55,032 bases of DNA from a virus. The DNA lies in the IMG/VR virus record IMGVR_UViG_3300045020_000011, positions 1 to 55,032 of that record; one strand, written 5' to 3'. Under the pieces are notes generated by a model that saw nothing but the letters and a program-made list of their open reading frames with translations, was not told the DNA's origin and ran no database searches. Each line of letters opens with the position of its first letter. Position 1 is the first letter of the stretch. Shown piece by piece: positions 32,669 through 39,432 of the stretch. The position numbers and the translations under genes are program-made.

Positions 32669-33436
32669 TCACAGATCGAATTCGGCCTTGAGTTCGGCCA
32701 ACAGTTCCAGACTGCTACGATTGATACACGCACGAATCTTCATGCCCTGATCTTCCGTGAATGCTTCACCAGCCATCGCACGTTCCACCGCCTTGTCCGT
32801 CTGGTCCCAGACCCACGCGATAAGATCATCGTTCTCAATCCAGGCATTGGATGCCGTGCGGTACTCCACACCATACTTCTTCGGACGGAATGCACCCGGT
32901 TTGCCATACAACTTCCTCCGATCTTTGTCGTTGTCGAACTCCAACATCATGCAACCCACATACAAATCCATCCACTGCACGACGAGACACTTATCCACGA
33001 ACTCCGGTATCTCGATATGGATATGGCCTCCCGCCGAACGCAGGTTAGGATTCTGTGCTGCCGGACGCGGATTCATACGTCCACCTTCCCACGCATTATA
33101 GTCAGGCTCACAGCCGAACGTCTGCGCCGCTTCCGTTTGCAACTGATCGTCATCGAACACAGCACTGGGTTTCAACGCCACAGTAAGGCCGAGTTGCTTC
33201 GCCTTTTCGGCCAACCAATCCTTGTTCTTCCTGATGTTGTCAATAAACATTTGCTTACTGCTGCACGGCGGCGTGTTGAATTCGACAGCAACGTTGTCTT
33301 CTTGTACCGCGTTGCCAGCATCGTCGATGGGCATGGGATCATCTTTCGTACCTCCGATCAGGCCGACGGAAGAAATAAACTTGCCTTCGGCATTAACGAG
33401 AAAGACTTCGGGATCACATCCAAGGTTTGTCAACAT
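32669..33436 (-). CDS. Phage COOH-NH2 ligase type 2 (glutamine-synthetase fold)
   Basis: The product has 255 residues. Typical family motifs are GCDPEVFLVN (metal ligands), DNVAVEFNTPP, SAGGHIHIEIPE and GVEYRTASNAW. It is a second ATP-dependent amide-forming enzyme, distinct from the neighbour at 31140. The site GGAG lies upstream. An antisense open frame of 396 codons covers the gene but has no coding features. Confidence 0.88.
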   Translation of the reverse strand: MLTNLGCDPEVFLVNAEGKFISSVGLIGGTKDDPMPIDDAGNAVQEDNVAVEFNTPPCSSKQMFIDNIRKNKDWLAEKAKQLGLTVALKPSAVFDDDQLQTEAAQTFGCEPDYNAWEGGRMNPRPAAQNPNLRSAGGHIHIEIPEFVDKCLVVQWMDLYVGCMMLEFDNDKDRRKLYGKPGAFRPKKYGVEYRTASNAWIENDDLIAWVWDQTDKAVERAMAGEAFTEDQGMKIRACINRSSLELLAELKAEFDL

Positions 33437-33437
33437 G

Positions 33438-34148
33438 TCAAATCTCCAGGTATTTGCGGGTAACTTCCATGCAGTACTGCACGAACGGATCAGTCAACGG
33501 CTTGCGGTGAAACTCGGGGTGTCCTTGGATTGCAAGACCCTTGATCGTCGGGAACCACACCACTTCGGGTTCATGATGCATGTGCATCGGCTCGTAGTCA
33601 CTGTTATCGCCGACCACATACTTGTCCGACCGGCGATTGGTAGACCACGCAATCAGCTTGTGCTCCACGTCATACGGATACATCATCTGGTGATGCACCG
33701 ATGAAGTCATGATTTCACGGCCATCATCCGTTGTCATAGGATGGGAAATGCCATGATTATTGACATGCTGAATAAGAAAACCACCAGCAAGAGCACATAC
33801 AAGTTGAGCGCCTCGGCAGATTCCCAGAATTGGGATGCCTCGACTGATCGCGAACTTCGCCGCGTTGACCTCGACGCGATCACGGACTGATAGATGCTCA
33901 GTAGCACCAGTATAGGTACTAACAGCATGCCCATAAATACTAGGGCTAATGTCAGCACCACCCCAAATAACAAGTGCATCGATATCCGCACCAGCCGCAA
34001 TATCGGACGGCTCCAACTCGACGCCGTTAGGAAACACTTGATCGAATGGCTCGTGAGTGCCTGTGCCATACCCGAGATAGCCAAGCGTGAGAACTTTCTT
34101 CGGGGTACTAACATTGTTACTCTCCTTACTAACTGTAATGTCAGACAT
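33438..34148 (-). CDS. Class I glutamine amidotransferase-like hydrolase (peptidase C26 type)
   Basis: The product has 236 residues. The catalytic triad is intact: C111 (GICRGAQLV), H210 and E212 (QGHPEF). WGGADISPSIYG is typical of the gamma-glutamyl-hydrolase/PuuD branch. It may hydrolyse gamma-glutamyl amides or supply ammonia. A GATase I next to amidoligases suggests removal or trimming of glutamyl groups made by the cluster. Confidence 0.87.
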   Translation of the reverse strand: MSDITVSKESNNVSTPKKVLTLGYLGYGTGTHEPFDQVFPNGVELEPSDIAAGADIDALVIWGGADISPSIYGHAVSTYTGATEHLSVRDRVEVNAAKFAISRGIPILGICRGAQLVCALAGGFLIQHVNNHGISHPMTTDDGREIMTSSVHHQMMYPYDVEHKLIAWSTNRRSDKYVVGDNSDYEPMHMHHEPEVVWFPTIKGLAIQGHPEFHRKPLTDPFVQYCMEVTRKYLEI

Positions 34149-34523
34149 TTACTCTGCTCCATTCGTAAGAACATATGCTTCAATGGTATTACCGGTATTG
34201 GCATTAACCCACTTACCGATAAACTTAACATCAGGTTCAGCCTTGACTAACTTGCGTAAGATGTTTGCCTCATACCACAAGGTTCCCTTACGCTTAACAA
34301 AGTTAAAGATGATTGGACGAGTGCCAGTATGATAACCCTCCTTTGCTCGTTCTCGCATCTTCGCGATTGCTTTTGTCCACGCCTCATGATAAGAATCAGC
34401 ATGGACATTCTCACAACCTGACCAGTCATCAGCTTCTTCGTGCCGAAAATCACCCGACTCAAAGAAGCCACAGCAGGTTGGCAATTGATTCAAATCAAAT
34501 GAAACAACTTTCTTCTTTGACAT
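34149..34523 (-). CDS. Unknown protein of the amidoligase cluster (124 aa)
   Basis: The product has 124 residues and begins MSKKKVVSFDLNQLPTCCGFFESGDF. HADSYHEAWTKAIAKMRERAK is a helix; the C-terminal half (RPIIFNFVKRKGTLWYEANILRKLVK) is alpha/beta. GGTAAG lies upstream of the ATG. Its stop directly precedes the GATase I start. Function unknown. Confidence 0.72.
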   Translation of the reverse strand: MSKKKVVSFDLNQLPTCCGFFESGDFRHEEADDWSGCENVHADSYHEAWTKAIAKMRERAKEGYHTGTRPIIFNFVKRKGTLWYEANILRKLVKAEPDVKFIGKWVNANTGNTIEAYVLTNGAE

Positions 34524-34525
34524 GA

Positions 34526-34930
34526 TTACTTACCTACCAGACGAAGCTCCCCATTTTCATTGAACTCCTTCTCAATGACAGTGGGAACAGTTGTTTCATA
34601 TACACCGATGCACGAAAACACACCGAATGGACGACGCGGTTCCTTCTCTGCACGCTCTTTCGCCGATGTAATGGCGAAGTCCTCCGTCGTGTACGCCTTT
34701 TCAAATTGCTTGCGTGACACAGAGTCCAGATAGAATCCACGCCCCACAGGTGGCTGATTGCCAACAGGTTCTGGCGCTGCGTCAAGGTTGACCTGATTAC
34801 GACCAATGCCCCGATTACGCGGTTGAGGCGCTTCCTGAATACCCAGGTCCACTTCGGGGCCAAACTCGCCACGATTTTGATCCTGAACCAGATCAAGTGG
34901 CAACACAAACCACAATCTACGAATGGTCAT
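34526..34930 (-). CDS. Unknown protein of the amidoligase cluster (134 aa)
   Basis: I use the ATG at 34930, preceded by GGAGGATAAG; a longer frame starts at 34942. The product has a hydrophobic N-terminal strand (RRLWFVLPLDLV), a Pro/Gly/Asn-rich middle, and a C-terminal domain with KEPRRPFGVFSCIGVYETTVPTVIEKEF. No family is recognised. Confidence 0.7.
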   Translation of the reverse strand: MTIRRLWFVLPLDLVQDQNRGEFGPEVDLGIQEAPQPRNRGIGRNQVNLDAAPEPVGNQPPVGRGFYLDSVSRKQFEKAYTTEDFAITSAKERAEKEPRRPFGVFSCIGVYETTVPTVIEKEFNENGELRLVGK

Positions 34931-34931
34931 C

Positions 34932-35198
34932 TTATCCTCCAATAACTAGGTTGACCAACTCTTCTTCAATCAACTTCATTGCGTTAGGCTGATCGATCAA
35001 ATTCGAAGTGAGACAGAAGAATGGAGTTTTGGTAAACATACCAGGGAATGCCGCGTCTTGTTCCTCCACATAACGCACCACCTCGTCAACTACTTCGTCA
35101 AACGGAATCTGAAACGAGATTACCGTCACATAGGCATTACCACATACAAACGTACTCCATACGCGATAATCCGCAAATTGAGTGGTTTTGATGTTCAT
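34932..35198 (-). CDS. Unknown protein of the amidoligase cluster (88 aa)
   Basis: The product has 88 residues, alpha/beta, with IPFDEVVDEVVRYVEEQDA as its main helix. It couples to the upstream gene by ATGA and starts near the GGAGG site of the downstream gene. No motif is recognised. Confidence 0.7.
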   Translation of the reverse strand: MNIKTTQFADYRVWSTFVCGNAYVTVISFQIPFDEVVDEVVRYVEEQDAAFPGMFTKTPFFCLTSNLIDQPNAMKLIEEELVNLVIGG

Positions 35199-35755
35199 TT
35201 CATGTCTCGAACGACCTTGGCGGCCTCCGTGATATCAACGCCTTGCGCTTCCGCGATATCCAGCAGCAAATCACGGTCGAGGCAGGCATGCACCACGAAC
35301 AAATCTTCGCCCCAGGCATTTTCAAGGGGTTTCTCCGAAGAGAACCAACGAATCTGATACGGCGCATAATCCGCGCTGATACCAGGATAACGATTCAGGT
35401 GGATAATTACTCCCCATTGGTGAGGATAAAGAAACCGTACACCATTGGCCCACCGACGAGCAACAATCGAACCTTCGCCGTAACCGTGAATCTGATTACG
35501 AACGAAGTATTCTTCAACATCACTCTTCGATGGGTACTGTGAAATCTGATACTGCACTTCGATCTTGTCGCCGAATGTTTCACGGCACGACTTTGTGCGT
35601 ATCGGGCCTTTGATGCCATTGGCAGAGTCAAACACAGGATTCGGCATGGTCGTCACTGCGGGTTCTCCAATCTTGAGTACAGTCGGTTTCTCGAAGAAAA
35701 TCTTGTTCGTTTCGTCAAACGCCGGTTCTTGTTTCTCCTGTTCACGTAGTCTCAT
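35195..35755 (-). CDS. Unknown protein of the amidoligase cluster (186 aa)
   Basis: The product has 186 residues. A flexible charged N-terminus is followed by a beta-rich domain containing WGVIIHLNRYPGISADYAPYQIRW, then LDRDLLLDIAEAQGVDITEAAK. The tryptophan-rich strand layout resembles small beta-barrel phage proteins, but I cannot name the family. ATGA overlaps on both sides. Confidence 0.7.
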   Translation of the reverse strand: MRLREQEKQEPAFDETNKIFFEKPTVLKIGEPAVTTMPNPVFDSANGIKGPIRTKSCRETFGDKIEVQYQISQYPSKSDVEEYFVRNQIHGYGEGSIVARRWANGVRFLYPHQWGVIIHLNRYPGISADYAPYQIRWFSSEKPLENAWGEDLFVVHACLDRDLLLDIAEAQGVDITEAAKVVRDMK

Positions 35756-36705
35756 TTGCTATGCAATGCCTCGTTTAACTTCTTTAACATCGCAACGCTT
35801 TCAACCGTTGCTTTCGGATCACCGTCAGCATAGCCATAGGCCCTCTTGACGTAGTTGACCATCCTCTTTAATTCATCCGGCGTTGAATAACTGAGAATCT
35901 GATAAAACTGATTCAAATACCGCTCTAATTGCTTCTCCTGCTCTTGTCTCTGGAGTTCCTTTGCCCAATCCGAAAAAGCCTTGACATTGGCTCTCAGGCG
36001 TTCAAGGAGAACTACTTCCTGTTCAGCCGTCTGTTCACACCACCACAACGGATTCCACACAGGGATCGCATCACCATACCGGTTTCGTGTGATCGTCAAC
36101 TTCACAAAATTGTCAATATTCGGATTGTCCTTGAACGACAAGGCGAACATGTGAAGACTGTTCGGAGTATGGTAATAGTTGGGCCGTATGTCAATTTCCT
36201 TGGCACCCAACTTGATCAACAGATTGAGAATACGCCCTTCCGTCGTGGCGTGATGCTTCATCTGTGAAGATGAAGCAATGAAATACCAAGACAACGAATT
36301 ACCACCAACCCGCCGCAACCATATCGTAACGAGTTCTTGTTGTTGTTGCGTGGTTAGCAAGTTGCCACCATTCAAATCCATACCAGCAAGAGCACGCGCT
36401 CCACAGCAACGGAAAGGACCATAGGACAAGTCCGGTACTTCATACACGAACCTGAGCCATGAGCTATTGCTCGGGTCCCAAGGCATGAGAACATTACCTT
36501 GAAGCACAGGCTTTGCCTTCAACTGATACTTATCATTGACTTCAAAATGCATTAGCTGCTCGGGCATTTCTTTAACATCACTACGCCTAACCACTACTGG
36601 CTTTACCGTTTTCGCTGGTTGATTGGTTGTGGTAGTGGGCACAACCACTTCCATGTTGTTAAACACCTGTGCCATTTCATCAATGGCTTGAATGTTTTGA
36701 TTCAT
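35752..36705 (-). CDS. Unknown protein of the amidoligase cluster (317 aa)
   Basis: The product has 317 residues. After a Val/Thr-rich linker (residues 18-50) comes an ordered domain with PFRCCGARALAGMDLNGGNLL and SLSWYFIASSSQMKHHATTEGRILNLLIKLGAKE, then a long helical C-terminus (EVVLLERLRANVKAFSDWAK). The His pair and Cys pair could bind metal, but no family is recognised. The AGAGGGG site is at the end of the previous gene. Confidence 0.7.
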   Translation of the reverse strand: MNQNIQAIDEMAQVFNNMEVVVPTTTTNQPAKTVKPVVVRRSDVKEMPEQLMHFEVNDKYQLKAKPVLQGNVLMPWDPSNSSWLRFVYEVPDLSYGPFRCCGARALAGMDLNGGNLLTTQQQQELVTIWLRRVGGNSLSWYFIASSSQMKHHATTEGRILNLLIKLGAKEIDIRPNYYHTPNSLHMFALSFKDNPNIDNFVKLTITRNRYGDAIPVWNPLWWCEQTAEQEVVLLERLRANVKAFSDWAKELQRQEQEKQLERYLNQFYQILSYSTPDELKRMVNYVKRAYGYADGDPKATVESVAMLKKLNEALHSK

Positions 36706-36706
36706 G

Positions 36707-36967
36707 TTAACCCCTCTCCATCAAAGGTCGTCCGTCAATAATGAGGCAGTCTTCTCCGCTTCCAATGAAGACGCGCGGCTCGTGCCGTTGTTCCGAGAAT
36801 GGTACTTCTCCAGCTGCATCCTCTGTTGCGATTTGGCGAAGGAGAGCATTGACTTCATCGTAATTTTCTTCAAAGAATAACATGTCTTTACTCGAAATTT
36901 GAGAAATGTTACACCACCAACAATTAGCCCCTTCACGTTTCTGAGCAGTGCAGTTAGGACACCTCAT
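36707..36967 (-). CDS. Small zinc-ribbon protein (86 aa)
   Basis: The N-terminal MRCPNCTAQ... NCWWCN has two CxxC pairs at 3-6 and 17-20, a probable zinc ribbon. An acidic helix and a short beta segment (PRVFIGSGEDCLIIDG) follow. ATGA overlap with the upstream gene. Function unknown. Confidence 0.72.
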   Translation of the reverse strand: MRCPNCTAQKREGANCWWCNISQISSKDMLFFEENYDEVNALLRQIATEDAAGEVPFSEQRHEPRVFIGSGEDCLIIDGRPLMERG

Positions 36968-37311
36968 TCTTCAACCTCGAAGGTATGTTGACCAAGCAAC
37001 TCATAAGACGCGCTCGACATACACGGCACCGGCTCTATCGTCGACATAAATACACCTGTCGGTTTGTAACGAAACAAATACACCGTTATTTGCTTCTTGA
37101 CTGGTGCCATGAACAGGTCGCCAAGACCTACTTCCCGAGCGGCAACTTTTCCGTCTTTAAAACGGGTTCTTAGATATCCGTCCTTATCGCGAACAATCAA
37201 TTGACTGTATGGCCGCAGATTCTCATCAAATACCACTAAGAACATTGGCCGTCCGGCACGAGTTACCAACGGCTTACCAGCCAATGCTTCTTCCAGGTTA
37301 AACGGCTTCAT
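36964..37311 (-). CDS. Unknown protein (115 aa)
   Basis: The product has 115 residues. The N-terminal MKPFNLEEALAGKPLVTRAGRPMFLVVFDENLRPYSQLIV resembles a module that recurs in phage proteins of unknown function, with the pattern KPFNLEEALAGKPVxTRxG. The remainder is beta-rich (ITVYLFRYKPTGVF). GGAGAAAAGGAA precedes the ATG. Confidence 0.75.
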   Translation of the reverse strand: MKPFNLEEALAGKPLVTRAGRPMFLVVFDENLRPYSQLIVRDKDGYLRTRFKDGKVAAREVGLGDLFMAPVKKQITVYLFRYKPTGVFMSTIEPVPCMSSASYELLGQHTFEVEE

Positions 37312-37484
37312 TTCCTTTTCTCCGCTTTCAGATGGTCTTCAATCAATTGGCAGTAGGTTTCACCACCAACCAAATTTTGGAACTCCTTCGCTAAAACTAT
37401 CAGAGCCAATGCGAGTGGGGTAATCACACCCGTCTGTTCCAGTTGCTCCGCTTTCAGCAACGCTTGCGCTACGGTCATCGGCAT
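37308..37484 (-). CDS. Small helical protein (58 aa)
   Basis: The start is the ATG at 37484, seven bases after GGAG. The product MPMTVAQALLKAEQLEQTGVITPLALALIVLAKEFQNLV has two amphipathic helices. Its first 125 bases overlap the end of another small gene in a different frame. Confidence 0.66.
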   Translation of the reverse strand: MPMTVAQALLKAEQLEQTGVITPLALALIVLAKEFQNLVGGETYCQLIEDHLKAEKRK

Positions 37485-37626
37485 GATTATGCTCCACTCT
37501 AGCACTGATGGCAGCAGGATACAGCTTTTGCATGGCTTCGCCTGCCGTTTCCGCCTCGACGCGATATTCGCGAACCGTGTGCGGATGCTTGATACTCATG
37601 CACTTAACTATCCACGTGTGCAGCAT
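37360..37626 (-). CDS. Small protein of unknown function (88 aa)
   Basis: I use the ATG at 37626, which follows a strong AGGAGG with a nine-base spacing. The product MLHTWIVKCMSIKHPHTVREYRVEAETAGEAMQKLYPAA is an alpha/beta unit; the rest is disordered-looking and shares DNA with the next gene. The C-terminal part could be dispensable sequence. Confidence 0.66.
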   Translation of the reverse strand: MLHTWIVKCMSIKHPHTVREYRVEAETAGEAMQKLYPAAISARVEHNHADDRSASVAESGATGTDGCDYPTRIGSDSFSEGVPKFGWW

Positions 37627-37813
37627 TCTCTGCTTCCTCCTTTTTGGCTTCACGCGCAATACGGGCCTCTGCCTTTTGCTGAGCAACGAAACGGATATGC
37701 TCACGTTCACGTTGATTCTGATGGACTGCAATACCGAGAATCCGTTTGCCTAAATCCGTTTTTGTCGTAACGGATTCGCTTTTGACAAACGCTAATTGCA
37801 TGGCCGTCGGCAT
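37604..37813 (-). CDS. Small basic helical protein (69 aa), first gene of the cluster operon
   Basis: The start is the ATG at 37813 with GGAG seven bases upstream. MPTAMQLAFVKSESVTTKTDLGKRILGIAVHQNQ is followed by a long Ala/Lys/Glu helix (AQQKAEARIAREAKKEEAENA). It is the promoter-proximal gene of the leftward block that ends near 24.8 kb. Function unknown. Confidence 0.68.
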   Translation of the reverse strand: MPTAMQLAFVKSESVTTKTDLGKRILGIAVHQNQREREHIRFVAQQKAEARIAREAKKEEAENAAHVDS

Positions 37814-38148
37814 GATAATCTCCAAAAATGAGTTACAGAAAATGGACGAAAAATATCGTTCTGTGGGATTTACCCAAGTGAAACCACCAACCCGGAAAAT
37901 GACCCCCAAAAAATGGATAAAAAGGGGGGAGAAACGAGAAACGATTAAGCTACAACAAAGACTACTTTAAGGGGATAAAACAGATACAACAAGATACGAG
38001 AATGAGGTTAATCGTTAGATTGATTATAAACCTGGTGCTATCTCTCGCTTTTGAGGAAGAGTTGGGAAAATATAAACGCCGTGATTCAGCTCAATGAACG
38101 CAATACAAAATGACAGCATGGTACGCCTCGTTCTTTAATGTCTTATAT

Positions 38149-38170
38149 CAACGCGTAGCTCAACGCGTAG
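38149..38170. repeat. Tandem decamer CAACGCGTAG
   Basis: CAACGCGTAG occurs at 38149-38158 and again at 38161-38170 with a 12-base period. Each copy holds the palindrome ACGCGT. It may be a protein-binding site upstream of the block. Confidence 0.7.
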
Positions 38171-38270
38171 TCCTAACATCAAGAAATACTAACCCTATTA
38201 CTTTGCTTACAACTACCTTTCTAATTCTACAGCCTTTTATAGTAGCAATTGCAAAAACGGGTGAGGCAAT

Positions 38271-38297
38271 AAAAAGAGCCCCCCGTGTGTTAGGGGC
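38271..38297 (-). terminator. Rho-independent terminator, leftward
   Basis: On the minus strand a GCCCC...GGGGC stem is followed directly by TCTTTTTATT. It would stop transcripts from the 38.5-39.3 kb genes before they enter the next block. Confidence 0.75.
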
Positions 38298-38312
38298 ACA
38301 CGAGAGGCAAAA

Positions 38313-38354
38313 CCGCTAGACATAGCACCGGGGTGTGCTGAGGGCGTCTAGCGG
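38313..38354. other. Nested stem-loop (possible structured RNA)
   Basis: The outer arms CCGCTAGAC (38313-38321) and GTCTAGCGG (38346-38354) are perfectly complementary. The inner arms AGCAC (38324-38328) and GTGCT (38335-38339) pair too. It lacks a T-run, so it is more likely RNA structure or a protein site than a terminator. Confidence 0.65.
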
Positions 38355-38482
38355 GGAACGACCGTTAACACCAAGGAATGTCTTTAAAGGGCACCCATAG
38401 CCCACTAACGACCTTGGGATATATACCCGCTATCTTGTATATACGGATTTGCCAAAATCCGCGCTTTTGAATCCACATGGTA

Positions 38483-38704
38483 TTAGACAACGTGGATTGT
38501 ATTCGTTTCTGGATCATAATAGCTCTTTTGCGTTATTACAGGTTTAGCCCAAAGAGATTGACGATTCAACCACCAAATACTATTGGCTTTGTCTTCATCA
38601 TACATTTGATTAACGGCAATCTCCGTTTTAAGGATATTATCGTTAATCTCCCTGTTGGCTTGCAAGTGCAAAACCATTACCGTTCCAAACAGTACGGATA
38701 ACAT
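38483..38704 (-). CDS. Small protein with N-terminal membrane segment or signal (73 aa)
   Basis: The ATG at 38704 follows AAGGAGAAAC. MLSVLFGTVMVLHLQA is a short hydrophobic segment; the rest is soluble (INDNILKTEIAVNQMYDED...). Its stop lies in an inverted repeat (ATCCAC...GTGGAT). It may be a small membrane-anchored early protein. No family is recognised. Confidence 0.66.
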   Translation of the reverse strand: MLSVLFGTVMVLHLQANREINDNILKTEIAVNQMYDEDKANSIWWLNRQSLWAKPVITQKSYYDPETNTIHVV

Positions 38705-38732
38705 TTTGTTTCTCCTTGTTTAGAACAGGAAA

Positions 38733-38752
38733 CCCGGCAATGATCCGCCGGG
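38733..38752 (-). terminator. GC-rich hairpin between small genes
   Basis: CCCGGC (38733-38738) pairs with GCCGGG (38747-38752). On the minus strand TTTCCTGTTCT follows. It may be a moderate terminator or an RNA stabiliser between the 38766 and 38483 genes. Confidence 0.55.
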
Positions 38753-38765
38753 CTACAACTAAGGA

Positions 38766-38951
38766 TTAAGGCAGAATTATAATACCTTGTTTCTTGAATT
38801 CTACCATAATTTCTCGCCTATCCACTACAGTAAGTTTCGACAACTCCAACATGAAACCTACTGTAGTTTGCCCTGGCTGGAACCCAAAGTATTCCATTGC
38901 CGCGTCCGGAAAGGAGAGATACACCTTTTGTTGCTTTTCCTGTAGTACCAT
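38766..38951 (-). CDS. Small protein, paralogue of the 39095 gene (61 aa)
   Basis: The product has 61 residues: VYLSFPDAAMEYFGFQPGQTT, then a VGFMLELSKLTVVDRREIM helix and GIIIL end. The core matches the product of the 39095-39265 gene along its length (SFPxA, YFGF, GQ, FMxE, D-K/R-x-E-I, K-x-x-GI-x-I). This supports both being real and points to a tandem duplication. Function unknown. Confidence 0.72.
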   Translation of the reverse strand: MVLQEKQQKVYLSFPDAAMEYFGFQPGQTTVGFMLELSKLTVVDRREIMVEFKKQGIIILP

Positions 38952-38998
38952 TCGTTCAAAACCTCGTTTAAGTTACCGACTACTTATGGACTCGTCAG

Positions 38999-39090
38999 CG
39001 CACGCCTTACGTGCGGACCCCGCTCATTTAACTGACCTATGCTTACCCATAGGTTAGCGGGGTTTCGTCCTGTCCACCCGAGACCAGGAC
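38999..39090. other. Three consecutive stem-loops
   Basis: Three perfect pairings lie in a row: CGCACG/CGTGCG (38999-39004 with 39010-39015); CCCCGCT/AGCGGGG (39018-39024 with 39056-39062) enclosing CCTATG/CATAGG (39036-39041 with 39048-39053); and GTCCTG/CAGGAC (39067-39072 with 39085-39090). They fill the gap between the two paralogous genes. They could be a small RNA or a processing/regulatory leader. Confidence 0.65.
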
Positions 39091-39094
39091 AAAT

Positions 39095-39265
39095 CTAACC
39101 AGTTATGACGATGCCGTGTTCTTTCATTCCTTTGGCGATTTCTTCCTTGTCCGCAGGGGAAAGTTCACGAATCTCTGCCATGAAATCCGTTAGCCCTTGT
39201 CCTTCTTTGAATCCGAAGTAGGCACGGCATGCCGCAGGGAATGAGCGAAACGATTGATTGTCCAT
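39095..39265 (-). CDS. Small protein (56 aa), paralogue of the 38766 gene
   Basis: The start is the second of two ATGs (39265), five bases after GGAG; the stop is TAG at 39095. The product MDNQSFRSFPAACRAYFGFKEGQGLTDFMAEIRELSPADK... HGIVITG aligns with the 38766 product over most of its length. A dyad operator overlaps its ribosome-binding site. Function unknown. Confidence 0.78.
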   Translation of the reverse strand: MDNQSFRSFPAACRAYFGFKEGQGLTDFMAEIRELSPADKEEIAKGMKEHGIVITG

Positions 39266-39272
39266 CATAACT

Positions 39273-39295
39273 CCAAAGTAACAAGGTTAGTATTT
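39273..39295 (+). promoter_or_regulatory. Dyad operator, copy C
   Basis: CCAAAGTAACAAGGTTAGTATTTT on the plus strand matches the minus-strand reading of the 40432-40460 element at 20 of 23 positions. It sits directly before the small gene at 39265 and overlaps its ribosome-binding site. It is likely a protein-binding or RNA regulatory site. Confidence 0.6.
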
Positions 39296-39342
39296 TGCTT
39301 TCAACTGCATTACACTGATTATCATACAACAAAAACAGACAC

Positions 39343-39377
39343 AAAAAAAGAGCCCCGCCCAATTAAGGGCAGGACTC
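39343..39377 (-). terminator. Strong rho-independent terminator, leftward
   Basis: On the minus strand GAGTCCTGCCC...GGGCGGGGCTC forms a stem that ends in seven T residues. It stops transcription of the 39433-40341 gene. Confidence 0.88.
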
Positions 39378-39383
39378 ACGAAA

Positions 39384-39417
39384 GACTAAGGACACATGGC
39401 GGTTGCAGTCCTTAGTC
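39384..39417. other. Perfect 10-bp inverted repeat
   Basis: GACTAAGGAC (39384-39393) and GTCCTTAGTC (39408-39417) enclose a 14-base loop, between the stop of the 302-residue gene and its terminator. There is no T-run. It could be an mRNA 3'-end stabiliser or an operator. Confidence 0.7.
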
Positions 39418-39432
39418 TGGGGTACTACAGGG

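Larger units (their letters stand above)
37814..38482. other. Non-coding, repeat- and hairpin-rich region
   Basis: No convincing gene lies here. The region has a perfect -10-like TATAAT on the minus strand (38028-38023) without a matching -35, a tandem decamer near 38149, a leftward terminator near 38271-38297 and several stem-loops between 38313 and 38496. It must contain the promoter for the amidoligase block, and it could also hold a replication origin. That is inference from position and AT content. Confidence 0.5.

Noticed and set aside
32273-33463. Rightward open frame of 396 codons
   Set aside because: It is antisense to two cluster genes, one with clear amidoligase motifs, has no ribosome-binding site and is explained by codon use of the real genes.
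38110-38319. Rightward open frame of 69 codons in the non-coding region
   Set aside because: No ribosome-binding site or rightward promoter, and it crosses a leftward terminator.
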